Source: Herminiimonas sp. KBW02
GTDB taxonomy: Bacteria; Pseudomonadota; Gammaproteobacteria; Burkholderiales; Burkholderiaceae_D
Assembly: GCF_003852535.1 (NCBI RefSeq)
Contig: NZ_QAJP01000008.1
Span: 130,013-194,012, forward strand
Direction of reading: 5' to 3'
Length of the DNA stretch: 64,000 nt
This document shows, one piece after another, positions 34,242 through 43,639 of this stretch (positions are counted from its first letter, which is position 1; each line of letters begins with the position of its first letter). The notes under the pieces are model-generated. The model searched no databases. It was not told where the DNA came from and saw nothing but the letters and a program-made list of their open reading frames with translations. The position numbers and the translations under genes are program-made.

Positions 34242-35472
34242 TAATCCGCAAGCATGGCATGAGGTCCCACCCACTGCGGGCCTGCCGCTACACCTGAGTG
34301 ATTTGCTGCCGGGACGTGCCGACCTGGCACCCGCTATTGCAGACTTTCTGCAAGTAGAACACGCGCAACTGGAAAGTTCAGGCACCGCCGCTCTGATCGT
34401 TGCCCTGCACGCACTACATGGCCTCGCGCCGCACCGGCATATCGTCGTCATTCCTGCCTACACTTGCCCGCTGGTGGCCCTCGCTGTTGTACAAGCCGGA
34501 CTCACTCTGCGCATCTGCGATTTGCAGCCTGATAGCCTGGCGCTGGATACGCAGATGCTAAGCGACATGTGCGATAGCCGTACCCTCGCTATCCTCCCTA
34601 CCCACCTGTGTGGCAGGGTCAGTGCAATTCACGACATCCAGGCAGTGGCACAAGCATGCGGTGCCTGGGTCATAGAAGATGCGGCGCAAGCGTTAGGCGC
34701 CAAAGTCGGTAACGACAGTGTCGGCAGTCAGAGTGACATCGCCATTTTTAGTCTGGCCGTCGGTAAAGGTTTGAGCATTTACGAAGGTGGCGTTCTGATC
34801 GCACGCGATCCGGCCATCCGCGCCGCCTGCGCTGCTGTGAGTCAGCGCCTCGCTCCGGCGCGCCCCTTGATCGAAGCACAACGTGCAATCGAACTGGCCG
34901 CGTACGCACTGCTATACCGCCCTGCTTTGCTGCCACTCTCCTACGGTCGTCCCTTGCGTCACGCCTTGTACCTGGACGACTGGCTGGCTGCCGCAGGTGA
35001 TTGCTTCCCGGCTCGTACGGTATTGCACAAGCCCGGCAAATGGCGTCAGGCAGTAGGCGTACGCGCATTGAAACGTCTGCCAGCTTTCCAGGCGGATTTG
35101 CATCAACAGGCGGTGCGTCGCCTGCCACAGCTGCGCGCCATCAACAGCATTACAGTATTGGAAGATGAAGAGGGAAAAGGAACCTGGCCGGTATTTATCC
35201 TGCTGCTACCGGATCGTGCTGACCGTGATGCAGCATTGCAGGCATTGTGGGGCAGCGGCTGTGGCGTCAGCCTGCCCTTCGTCCATGCCTTGCCTGATTA
35301 TCCTTATCTGCAGGAACTGATACCGGCCGCAGCACTGGAAAAACGAGCGTTGCCGAATGCACGTCGCCTCGCTGCCCGCATACTCTCCATCAGCAATAGT
35401 CCGTGGCTGGATGATGCAAGCTTTTCCTACATCTGCGCCACACTCGCCAACATCTGCAAACGCAGTTACTGA
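34228..35472 (+). CDS. DegT/DnrJ/EryC1/StrS (ArnB-like) PLP aminotransferase
   Basis: Sugar-type aminotransferase family, 414 aa from ATG 34228, which overlaps the SMR gene by 14 bp. Features are the substrate-binding SSGTAALIVALHAL, VVIPAYTCPLVALAV, Asp151 in VIEDAAQALGA, and the PLP lysine K180 in FSLAVGKGLSIYEGG. These enzymes aminate nucleotide-linked keto sugars or related ketones. The C-terminal third is divergent, so the acceptor may not be a sugar. Last gene of the plus-strand operon, convergent with the arginase-like gene 14 bp away. Confidence 0.85.
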   Translation: MQFADNPQAWHEVPPTAGLPLHLSDLLPGRADLAPAIADFLQVEHAQLESSGTAALIVALHALHGLAPHRHIVVIPAYTCPLVALAVVQAGLTLRICDLQPDSLALDTQMLSDMCDSRTLAILPTHLCGRVSAIHDIQAVAQACGAWVIEDAAQALGAKVGNDSVGSQSDIAIFSLAVGKGLSIYEGGVLIARDPAIRAACAAVSQRLAPARPLIEAQRAIELAAYALLYRPALLPLSYGRPLRHALYLDDWLAAAGDCFPARTVLHKPGKWRQAVGVRALKRLPAFQADLHQQAVRRLPQLRAINSITVLEDEEGKGTWPVFILLLPDRADRDAALQALWGSGCGVSLPFVHALPDYPYLQELIPAAALEKRALPNARRLAARILSISNSPWLDDASFSYICATLANICKRSY

Positions 35473-35486
35473 ACAGTCAGCTCAAA

Positions 35487-36380
35487 CTAAACCCTGGAAT
35501 TTTCCATCGCGCCATGCAGGCGCGCCACCAGGCGCCGGTTCATCGCTTGCTGCTGCGCTTGCCATTCCTGCAGCGTCGCCGGATCTATCGCCAGCGTCTG
35601 CTCATCACCCGCACTCAACCAGCGCTTCCAGGCACTCGGATGATGGTATTCCGAGACATCACCGGTGATGTCGCTGGCGATCAACTGACCATTCAGCGCA
35701 TCTATCATCTGCATGACTTGCGCTTCCCTTAACTGTCCCTGATCCCAGTTAGTGCGCACTACTTCCGGACTGAATGCATCCTTGTCGATGGACAGATATG
35801 TATCTTCCGGATGTGCAGCCAGCATCTTGCAGAAAGCCTCAGTCAACAAAGCCGCATTGTCGTATTGACGGAACGCATGCTGCAAACCGAGCAAGCGTGA
35901 CCAGCTGGTATCCACCCCTATGCTCCAGTAACTCAGCTTGCCCGCCAGCAGCGGTCGCAGATAATTTTCCCACGCATGACCGCGCCCGATATCGGATGAA
36001 GTGATGCCAACTACATGCACATGGCTCACCTGCGGCAACATCGCAACCCGACGCACCCAGGAGCCGCAATGCACGCCAAACAGATAACGCATATTGTCAG
36101 GATGGTTGTCGATCACCACCAGGCGTAACGGTCGTTGCCGCCTTGCTGTCAATCGCTTCACGAGCGGCAGGCTGAGATGATGAAAATCGCCACTGCCCAT
36201 TAATACGGTGCCGTACTCAGGCGGCAGTACAGCATCGAGATGACGTTCAAAGGCATCCAGCACCTGGCGCCCGCAACCAAAGCGCAAACGCGGCTGCCAA
36301 TCCTGCAAAGCCAGATGCAGCGCGCCCTCCGGTACGCCGGTGGAACCGTCGAGATCCAGCACTATAGCCGGCCTAGCCAT
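35487..36380 (-). CDS. arginase/deacetylase-fold protein (divergent ureohydrolase-like)
   Basis: 297 aa from ATG 36380. Metal-ligand pattern of the arginase superfamily: GSGDFHH (His67/68 in place of GGDHS), VIDNHPDN (Asp91, His93, Asp95 in place of DAHxD) and YLSIDKDAFSP (Asp199, Asp201). All six expected ligands are present, but the linking residues differ from true arginases and agmatinases. Hydrolysis of a C-N bond in a guanidino or amide compound is plausible; the substrate is unknown. It overlaps the acyltransferase gene by 8 bp. The frame extends upstream of 36380, but only as overlap. Confidence 0.7.
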   Translation of the reverse strand: MARPAIVLDLDGSTGVPEGALHLALQDWQPRLRFGCGRQVLDAFERHLDAVLPPEYGTVLMGSGDFHHLSLPLVKRLTARRQRPLRLVVIDNHPDNMRYLFGVHCGSWVRRVAMLPQVSHVHVVGITSSDIGRGHAWENYLRPLLAGKLSYWSIGVDTSWSRLLGLQHAFRQYDNAALLTEAFCKMLAAHPEDTYLSIDKDAFSPEVVRTNWDQGQLREAQVMQMIDALNGQLIASDITGDVSEYHHPSAWKRWLSAGDEQTLAIDPATLQEWQAQQQAMNRRLVARLHGAMENSRV

Positions 36381-37449
36381 GGTGGTGCTCACTCCACTGT
36401 CTGTCACTTTCGAAGTGTGCGCTGAAGCGCCGTGCCAGTGCACGCAGAAAAGGATTGCGGATATACACTGCGTGCCGCGTGTAGGTGAACGAGGCACCCA
36501 GTTCAGCTTTTACCTGCGGATCGGTCCAGCCTGCCACATAATGCGTCAAACCACGCTCCAGTGCGTATTCCAGATTAACGAACCAGCTGATGAAATAGAG
36601 ATTGTTTTCGCGTGCTTGCGGATAACGCAAGCCGATGTATTTATCGATCAGGCGTCCGCCGTGTTCGAAACAAAGGTTGTAGCCTATCAGTTCACCATCG
36701 CGGCGATATTCAAAACTGATGCCGCGGTTACTGGCGTCGCGCAGCATCGCGGCAAAGAACTCGCGCGTCAAAAGATCGAAATGGATTTCACTCTGCTGAT
36801 ACACATCCAGATACAAGGCGTAATAGGTATTCACGATGCTGTCGTCAGCAAAGAGTGCATCGCCGGTATGTACCCGATCTATCTGCAAACCTTCACGTTT
36901 GCGTAGCTTGCGACGCAAATTTTTGCGACGACTAGTCGAAAGCCGATCCAGATAAACGTCTATGCTGGCAAAATCAATCGCTACATATGCCAGAGCCTGC
37001 CCTTCGAGCAACAGGAAATCCTGCTCGCGACACACCGCAACAAACTGCTCTGCACGCGTATTGGTATACGCATCGAGCAAAGGCGAACACTGCGGAATGT
37101 CTTTCACGACAACCAGCTTGTGCTCGGTTCCAGCCTTGGTACACAGATCATGTATAAAGAAGCTGGCATCGCAATCGGGCAGCAAGGCGTACTCGGTAAT
37201 CGTGCTACCAATGAATGCGGTACGGATACGCAGCCACGGCAACCAGCGACGTGACCACGGTAAGGCATGCACACGCCGCCTGAGTGCATCGTCGGCAGTC
37301 GTCAATAAATCAAAGTTAGCGACGAAAGCCGGGATACCCGGGGCGGCGGCAAAAGCGGTAAAACCCTGCGGCGGATGTGCTTCAAACAGGTTGAGCAGCG
37401 CATCCGGCTCCAGCTGGTTCAGCCGTGTGCGGGACACACCGTCACGCAT
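36373..37449 (-). CDS. GNAT acyltransferase, BioF2-like/FemAB-type
   Basis: 358 aa. The C-terminal half (about 170-340) has the GNAT-fold pattern of the BioF2-like group: SRRKNLRRKLRKREG, then SFEYRRDGELIGYNLCFEHGGRLIDKYIGL, YPQARENNLYFISWFVNLEYA and HYVAGWTDPQVKAELGA. The N-terminal half is a second, degenerate domain, as in FemAB-type double GNATs. ATG 37449 lies directly after the aminotransferase stop; a GTG at 37458 is also possible. Probably attaches an acyl or aminoacyl group to an amine. Middle gene of the three-gene minus operon. Confidence 0.75.
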   Translation of the reverse strand: MRDGVSRTRLNQLEPDALLNLFEAHPPQGFTAFAAAPGIPAFVANFDLLTTADDALRRRVHALPWSRRWLPWLRIRTAFIGSTITEYALLPDCDASFFIHDLCTKAGTEHKLVVVKDIPQCSPLLDAYTNTRAEQFVAVCREQDFLLLEGQALAYVAIDFASIDVYLDRLSTSRRKNLRRKLRKREGLQIDRVHTGDALFADDSIVNTYYALYLDVYQQSEIHFDLLTREFFAAMLRDASNRGISFEYRRDGELIGYNLCFEHGGRLIDKYIGLRYPQARENNLYFISWFVNLEYALERGLTHYVAGWTDPQVKAELGASFTYTRHAVYIRNPFLRALARRFSAHFESDRQWSEHHHG

Positions 37450-37450
37450 A

Positions 37451-38818
37451 TCAGGCACGTTTGGCGCGAGTCAGGAGTTGATCAAGCAAGACCATCGCTT
37501 CATCTATCTCGTCACGGCTGATCATCAGCGATGGCGCAAAGGTGATCACGTTTTTGTAGTAACCACCGACGTCGAGTACCAGGCCACGTTTCTGGCCTTT
37601 GTATTCGAGCGTACCTTCCAGCCCCATGTCCACCATCTTGTCGAGCAAGGCGCGATTCGGAGTGAAGCCGTCATCGGTACAGATTTCTGCGCGCAAGGCC
37701 AGACCCAGACCATCCACATCACCGATTTCCTTGTGCCGTTTTTGCAGGTCTTTCAAACCTTCGAGGAAGTAGGCGCCGCTGTCGCAGACTTGTTTGCCGA
37801 AGTCCACTTCGTGCGTCATCTTCAACACTTCCAGGCCGATCGCAGTACCGAGTGGATTCGATGCAAAGGTCGAATGTGTCGAGCCTGGCGGGAAGATAGT
37901 CGGATTGATCAGTTCTTCACGTGCCCACAGCCCGCTCAGTGCGTTCAGGCCATTGGTCAGCGCTTTGGCAAATACCAATACGTCAGGTTGCACACCAAAA
38001 TTCTCTATCGACCACAATTTTCCGGTACGCCAGAAACCCATCTGGATTTCATCAACGACCAGCAACACCCCGTGATCGTCCAGCACCTTCTTCATACCTT
38101 TGAAGTAGTTCGGTGGAGGAATCACATAACCACCTGTACCTTGAATCGGCTCTATGTAGAAAGCGGCATACTCGCATTGGCTGGTCTTCGGATCCCAGAT
38201 CGCGTGATATTCGTTTTCAAACTTGCGTTCGAAATCCTTGACCAGCGATTCACCGTATTCTTCTGCGGTCATGCCTTTAGGACGGCGGAACGGATAAGGG
38301 AAAGGCAGGAACTGCGCGCGGTCGCTGAAATGGCCGAAACGACGGCGATAACGGTAACTGGATGTAATGCTGGAAGCCCCCAGGGTACGACCGTGATAGC
38401 CACCTTCGAAAGCGAACATCAGGCTCTTGCCATTGCTGGCATTACGCACGACTTTCAGCGAATCTTCAATCGCCTGTGCACCGCCGACGTTGAAATGTAC
38501 GCGGCCCTCACGGCCCCACTTCTGCTCTGCATCCTGCGCAATCCACTTGGCCAGCTCGATCTTGGTCGGGTGCAAATACTGGCTGGCGATCTGCGGCAGC
38601 GTATCGAGCTGCCTCTTCATCGCGTCTTCCAGACGCTTGTTCTTGTAGCCGAAATTAACGGCTGAATACCACATCTGCAAGTCCAGATAGCGCGTATCCT
38701 GCGCATCGATCATGTAGCTTCCCTCGCAGCCCGCGAAGATCTTCGGTGGATTAACGTAATGGACGGTATCACCAAAGGAACAGTATTTTGCTTCGTCCGC
38801 CAGCAGGTTTGTGCTCAT
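37451..38818 (-). CDS. class III (omega) PLP aminotransferase
   Basis: 455 aa from ATG 38818, with GGAG six bases upstream. Fold-type I class III pattern: HFNVGGAQAIEDSLKVVRNA, EGGYHGRTLGASS, LLVVDEIQMGFWRTGKLW (Asp256) and the PLP lysine K285 in VFAKALTNG. It probably transfers a terminal amino group of a diamine or omega-amino acid, as in ornithine and lysine aminotransferases. The substrate is not assigned. First gene of the minus-strand trio; the 149 bp upstream (38819-38967) must hold its promoter. Confidence 0.87.
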   Translation of the reverse strand: MSTNLLADEAKYCSFGDTVHYVNPPKIFAGCEGSYMIDAQDTRYLDLQMWYSAVNFGYKNKRLEDAMKRQLDTLPQIASQYLHPTKIELAKWIAQDAEQKWGREGRVHFNVGGAQAIEDSLKVVRNASNGKSLMFAFEGGYHGRTLGASSITSSYRYRRRFGHFSDRAQFLPFPYPFRRPKGMTAEEYGESLVKDFERKFENEYHAIWDPKTSQCEYAAFYIEPIQGTGGYVIPPPNYFKGMKKVLDDHGVLLVVDEIQMGFWRTGKLWSIENFGVQPDVLVFAKALTNGLNALSGLWAREELINPTIFPPGSTHSTFASNPLGTAIGLEVLKMTHEVDFGKQVCDSGAYFLEGLKDLQKRHKEIGDVDGLGLALRAEICTDDGFTPNRALLDKMVDMGLEGTLEYKGQKRGLVLDVGGYYKNVITFAPSLMISRDEIDEAMVLLDQLLTRAKRA

Positions 38819-38967
38819 GCATACTCCAGATTGTGCGTTGAAAAGTCGCTGCAAATAGAAGGCGCAACGACAACTGCCAGCATTCTGGAATGACAATCTT
38901 TCGCAACTGTCGAGGAATTGTGTGGAATATGTGGAGACGGCCGCGTCAGTCTGCCAACCTGACCTGA

Positions 38968-40008
38968 TCAGTTATAAGTAACATTAAACGTCGCTTTCGC
39001 ATCTGCCGGTCCTGCGCGTATCCCAGCCGCAGTAGCGGCAGTTTGCACATAGCTGGCTGTCAGTGGAATCCTGAGCAACCGCCCGCCTTCCGCATAGGAG
39101 ATCGTGCCGGCAAACCATTGATTGGTATTGGGTATCTGGCTGGAATCCGGGCCATAGCCCAGGATCGTGTCCCCATGCTTGATCTGCACTCCGACGCCAC
39201 TCGCTTTCTGCGTTCCGCTCAGGCTTAATACCTTGCTCTGGTTATTGGGATTAGTACTGTCTGTAAAAGTAACGTACGCATTGACAATGCTACCCACCCC
39301 GCCTCCGGAACACGCTAAATCGATAGAAAAAGGATGTGCCGGTGAGGTGGAACCCTGCCCCGTAAACGTTTTGACAAGAACTTGCTTCAAAAATACCGAT
39401 TGATTGGCGACCTGCACCGCACAAGTCGGAATCGCCTCAATCTGCAAGCTACCGTTAATGCCGATATTCCAATGTCCGCATGAAGCACCACAGTTGTATC
39501 TAAATCGCAAAAGATTCTCCGTTGGTAAAATGAGTGTGCCGTTACCCACTCTGCCGATGCTCCTGACAACTTCTACATATACCTCTTGCCGATAAACGGT
39601 GGTAGCGTTCGTTATTCCGGTTGCCGGGGAGTTATAGACGCCAGTGCCCAGATTCACGTTCAAGCCGGCTGCAAAATTCACTGCAACCAATTTCACTCTC
39701 CATATCAGGCCAATTCCAGGTATATTGCTTGGATAATAGCTACCCTGAGGGACATTGTTCAAAGTGCTCACCTCAATTTGTGATCCCGCGGTTCCGAAGT
39801 TCCCTTTGGTCATGTTTGAGTACACAGTGGGCGATCGCCAAAGTACCTGACCCGCGCTTGCATTGCCCGGAACGATCAACTTCTCTCCTGAGAGCGTAAT
39901 AGTCGACTGCGCAGGCGTAAAACGCCCATACGTCTGCGCAAAGGCCAGACCAGACACTAGCCACATCAGGCACAGACCAGCCACAAAAAATGCCATATGT
40001 TTTTTCAT
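38968..40008 (-). CDS. fimbrial tip/minor subunit adhesin
   Basis: 346 aa from ATG 40008 (MKKHMAFF), with GGA six bases upstream. The signal peptide ends near LAFA-QTYG. The N-terminal part (about 30-190) looks like a receptor-binding domain with one Cys pair (YNCGASCGHW). The C-terminal part (about 200-346) is a fimbrial pilin domain with its own Cys pair and the terminal beta strand ATFNVTYN used for donor-strand exchange. The two-domain size is typical of tip adhesins. Last gene of the chaperone-usher operon. The ligand is unknown. Confidence 0.82.
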   Translation of the reverse strand: MKKHMAFFVAGLCLMWLVSGLAFAQTYGRFTPAQSTITLSGEKLIVPGNASAGQVLWRSPTVYSNMTKGNFGTAGSQIEVSTLNNVPQGSYYPSNIPGIGLIWRVKLVAVNFAAGLNVNLGTGVYNSPATGITNATTVYRQEVYVEVVRSIGRVGNGTLILPTENLLRFRYNCGASCGHWNIGINGSLQIEAIPTCAVQVANQSVFLKQVLVKTFTGQGSTSPAHPFSIDLACSGGGVGSIVNAYVTFTDSTNPNNQSKVLSLSGTQKASGVGVQIKHGDTILGYGPDSSQIPNTNQWFAGTISYAEGGRLLRIPLTASYVQTAATAAGIRAGPADAKATFNVTYN

Positions 40009-40055
40009 ATTTATTCCACACATTAAACTTCATTAACCTCACGTATCCAACAGAT

Positions 40056-42686
40056 TCACGACCTTGGTAAATCGCTGGCCCGGTCTGTAGCGATGGGTTC
40101 CGCCACCGGGTCATCGCTCGCTATACAAGGTAGTTCTGTGACTTGCAGGAACAGTGGATCTCCTGCCGGCGCTTTTTCCGGCAACTTATACGACAGACTG
40201 CATACAGTCTCGACGCCACCCTTTTCCCAGCGTGCCCACAACTTCCCTTCGTCGTCCAGGCCACGTGCCAACACTTTGCCCGCCTGTCCTACCTGCCCCA
40301 CTTCCTTGCCTGTGCTGTCGATAACGACGGCACCAAACGGAACCGGTTTCTGGTCCTCCTGCAGCGCACGCATCACCATCGAGCGACCAGACTCCGTTTC
40401 AAACACCAGCAAGGGCACGGCTCCGGCACGCGGCGCAATACGCTGACTGGTTTGCTTTAACTCGACATCGGTCGTCAATCCTTTCGGATCAATCGACACT
40501 TCATTCATCGAATACGGCGTCAGGTAAGGCACAACCGCATAGCCACGACTATCGATGCGTACGCCGGGTGCATTGTTAATCTTCGCACCCTCAGCATCCT
40601 TCGCATGCACAATTGCAAACGTCTCAGACAAGGGCCGTGACAATGTCACTCCACCCGGATGTGCAACCACTGCACCGCGTGCACCGACCGAGAACTGCTG
40701 GTAGTCATCACCCGCGCTGACGCTGGCACTCAAATCAGCATAAGCTGCACGATAGCTGGCATTCACACCACCGTTAGTCTGCGCTGCACCTCCGCTGCTA
40801 TCCCGGTTATAGTCAACATTCAAGCCATAGAAGATATTCCTGTCTTCACCGAGCGAGCCAGACAAATTGCTTTGCATACGTGCGCGCCCACTCGAATCGC
40901 GACTCATATTTGCCGACAACATCGAAGAGCTCTTTTCACCCAGCGGAATCGAAATACTGGCGTAAAACAAAGTATCCGAATGACCAAAAGCATCGCGCTG
41001 CCGACTTGCCGACAGGCTGTAAGACAAGTTGCGGTAAGTATTGCTGTAACCAACCGTGAAGTTCAGATCGGAGCTGGGCCTGTCCCAATAATTAACTGTC
41101 GAGCCGGTAAGATAGAGATTTCCGCCGTTGTCTCCGGTCCGCTGTCCCAGCGTTATCGACGCCCGACTCCGCTGACGGTACAGCGGATCCATCGCCCAGT
41201 TGCCTGGCTGTTGCGTGCGATCGCGCGCAGCCATCGCATCGTTCAGTCCGAAATAGCCATTGGTCGAATAACGATACGTCGCAATCGACAGATTGGTACC
41301 GGTCTGATCGAACAGCTTGGCGTAACTGGCGCGATAACTCTGCCCGGTATAAGTCTGGTCATTCGGAATCTGCGTCACCGCCTGGGTCGCATCCAGACCA
41401 AACGCTCCCCACGATGTATTCAGCACGGCGCCCAGGATGCCCGAGCGATACCCTTCCGCGACCGTCAGACCTGCATATCCCGTCACCATACTATTTACGC
41501 CGTACTGCCACGTCGCCTGACTAAAGAACGGCTTTGTATTCAGCAAATTACGCACGGTACCGGCAGTCACGCTGTAACGACTCTGCCCCTCGCGCAAAGC
41601 CATAGGCACCGCCGAGTAAGGAACGGAAAATGTACGCACCGCACCATCTGCCTCGGTAATCGTTACTTGCAGGTCGCCGCCATAACCAGTCGGATACAAA
41701 TCGTTAATCTCAAACGCACCGGGCGCTACACTGAGTTCACGCAACTTGACGCCATTCTGCGTAATCGACACACGCGCATTGGAATTCGCCACACCACGTA
41801 TCACCGGCGCATAGCCACGCAATGAGTTAGGCAGCATGCGATCATCGCTGTATAGTCGTACGCCACGGAACGAAGTCGAATCAAAAAGATCCCCGCTGGT
41901 GTATGTTTCACCCAGTACCAACTGTGCCGACCATGTCGGAATATCGCGCTGTACATAGGTCGCAATATTCTGATACTGGCTTTGCCCGTTTTGGCTAAGC
42001 GCAAGCGAGCCCTGATGCCGGAAGCGCCAGCCCTGCAGATTAAAACCACCTTCCAGTCCGCCATACAGCTGCGTACCGCCAGTGCGCGAGTTACTGTAAG
42101 CATCGAAGTAATAATCCAGCATGGCCATCGGCACACCCTGACTCCAGAGTTCCGGGTTCACATAGTCACGCGCATGGCGCAACAAGGATGCCTGCGGAAT
42201 ACTAAGGTCCAGTCGCAACGCTGCAAAATCAAACGTCGCTTTCGCATCGGGAATCAACTGATCCAGACGCAGGCACATCGTACTCGCCCCATCCTTCTCC
42301 AGCCCCAGCAAGGCCACGTCCACACCGACCTGAACCAGCAAGGCACGATCAAAACAAGCCTGTGCATCCGGCGTATCGGCTTCCGCTGTAAAGCGAACGT
42401 CAGCGCTTCCTACCGACATCCCATTGACAAAGATATCCGGGACATAATTGCCTGCAGCAATCAAGTTTCTGGTGGCATAACGTGACAAGTCAACGGATGC
42501 CGAATTACGCATAAAGCTCAGGTCAAAGTCCACTCCCGCAGCGGCGGACTGAACAGACTTCGCGACTGGAGCAGCTTGCGCCTGCGTCATCTGCATCATC
42601 GCCAAAACAGGAATGAGCAAAACATACGAAACACGCAATCCAAACGCCAACCTATCAACTTGAACTCCTGCCAGCAATCTCATCAT
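40056..42686 (-). CDS. fimbrial usher, outer membrane (PapC/FimD family)
   Basis: 876-residue usher that secretes and assembles pilins. The signal peptide ends near QAQA. The N-terminal periplasmic domain (about 45-180) contains DLSRYATRNLIAAGNYVPDIFVNG. The 24-strand barrel has PVIRGVANSNARVSITQNG and DLYPTGYGGDLQVTITEADG, the region around the plug. The C-terminal domains contain NAPGVRIDSRGYAVVPYLTPY. An unusually perfect Shine-Dalgarno GGAGGTGA (42693-42700) lies six bases before ATG 42686, suggesting strong independent initiation within the operon. Confidence 0.94.
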   Translation of the reverse strand: MMRLLAGVQVDRLAFGLRVSYVLLIPVLAMMQMTQAQAAPVAKSVQSAAAGVDFDLSFMRNSASVDLSRYATRNLIAAGNYVPDIFVNGMSVGSADVRFTAEADTPDAQACFDRALLVQVGVDVALLGLEKDGASTMCLRLDQLIPDAKATFDFAALRLDLSIPQASLLRHARDYVNPELWSQGVPMAMLDYYFDAYSNSRTGGTQLYGGLEGGFNLQGWRFRHQGSLALSQNGQSQYQNIATYVQRDIPTWSAQLVLGETYTSGDLFDSTSFRGVRLYSDDRMLPNSLRGYAPVIRGVANSNARVSITQNGVKLRELSVAPGAFEINDLYPTGYGGDLQVTITEADGAVRTFSVPYSAVPMALREGQSRYSVTAGTVRNLLNTKPFFSQATWQYGVNSMVTGYAGLTVAEGYRSGILGAVLNTSWGAFGLDATQAVTQIPNDQTYTGQSYRASYAKLFDQTGTNLSIATYRYSTNGYFGLNDAMAARDRTQQPGNWAMDPLYRQRSRASITLGQRTGDNGGNLYLTGSTVNYWDRPSSDLNFTVGYSNTYRNLSYSLSASRQRDAFGHSDTLFYASISIPLGEKSSSMLSANMSRDSSGRARMQSNLSGSLGEDRNIFYGLNVDYNRDSSGGAAQTNGGVNASYRAAYADLSASVSAGDDYQQFSVGARGAVVAHPGGVTLSRPLSETFAIVHAKDAEGAKINNAPGVRIDSRGYAVVPYLTPYSMNEVSIDPKGLTTDVELKQTSQRIAPRAGAVPLLVFETESGRSMVMRALQEDQKPVPFGAVVIDSTGKEVGQVGQAGKVLARGLDDEGKLWARWEKGGVETVCSLSYKLPEKAPAGDPLFLQVTELPCIASDDPVAEPIATDRASDLPRS

Positions 42687-42810
42687 CGTCCATCACCTCC
42701 CCATCAGAGCACGGGTACACCCTAAAAAACCTCATGCATCATCTGAGTACGGGCACCTCTCCTAAACAAACGCGCTATATATTCATAAAAAAATCAGGCA
42801 AACACCTCGC

Positions 42811-43551
42811 TTACTCAGCGATAGTCGCCTCGTGAAAAGCGTTCCCGCCCCAGTCATTCACACTGCTGTAAGCCAGTCTGGCGCCTTTCAACTTCACATC
42901 GACAGCACCATCGATAACAAAAGCAGCCATGTCGCCCGGCAGTACATGACCTGGGCCAGCTTGCAGCTTTTTGTTGCCGGCTCTGATCTCTATACCGGCC
43001 AGATTGACCACATAGGCGCTTGGGTTTCGCGCTTGCAGCACTGTCTGCTTGTGTTCATTCAAGCCAACCGTCCAAATCAATTTGCCCGGCGCCTCTTCAG
43101 CCTTGCCTGGCAAACCTTCAGGCCGGTACATCATCTTGATACGAGTGCGTATCGCTAATTGCAAACTACCCTGCCCCGCTCCCGCTACCGGCTTCGGAGG
43201 TACATCAAGCACATTCAGCCAATACAAAGATTCCTTATTCAATGGCAGTTGCTCACCGGTATGAATAATTCGCAAGACCTGCGTACCATTCGCCTCCATC
43301 CGGAAAATCGCCGGCGTGAGTACAAAGGGCAAGTCAATTGCGCTGATATCTTCTTGCGTATTACCCCGATCCAGCCACACCTGCACCAGCGCAGGCTGGG
43401 CTCCAACATTACTTAAGCGAACCGTCGCCTCTTTTTCCTTTGCAGAAAAAATCACCCGCGTTTCCATCGCCACGCTCGCTCGTGCCTGAACGTGGAACAG
43501 CGTGGAAAGCAGGATCAACATGCATCCATAAAAACGAGATTTCGTCAGCAT
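42811..43551 (-). CDS. periplasmic fimbrial chaperone (PapD family)
   Basis: 246 aa from ATG 43551, with GAGGAAG just upstream; the open frame extends to 43593 without a better start. Signal peptide at about 1-26. Domain 1 has the conserved TRVIFSAKEKEATVRLSN (Arg of the pilin C-terminus anchor) and the G1-strand region PLNKESLYWLNVLDVPP. IRTRIKMMYRPEGLPG bridges the domains. It caps pilins by donor-strand complementation and hands them to the usher. It lies between the pilin and usher genes. Confidence 0.92.
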   Translation of the reverse strand: MLTKSRFYGCMLILLSTLFHVQARASVAMETRVIFSAKEKEATVRLSNVGAQPALVQVWLDRGNTQEDISAIDLPFVLTPAIFRMEANGTQVLRIIHTGEQLPLNKESLYWLNVLDVPPKPVAGAGQGSLQLAIRTRIKMMYRPEGLPGKAEEAPGKLIWTVGLNEHKQTVLQARNPSAYVVNLAGIEIRAGNKKLQAGPGHVLPGDMAAFVIDGAVDVKLKGARLAYSSVNDWGGNAFHEATIAE

Positions 43552-43639
43552 CAATACTTCCTCTCGCAACAAAAATTTAAAAAGACACTTCACTCGCCGG
43601 ACCTGTCGGCCCGGCGAACCAACGGTGAAGCGCAGAACC

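Noticed and set aside
36962-38665. 567-codon plus-strand ORF over the class III aminotransferase and acyltransferase genes
   Set aside because: Antisense shadow of two well-supported genes; no family resemblance.
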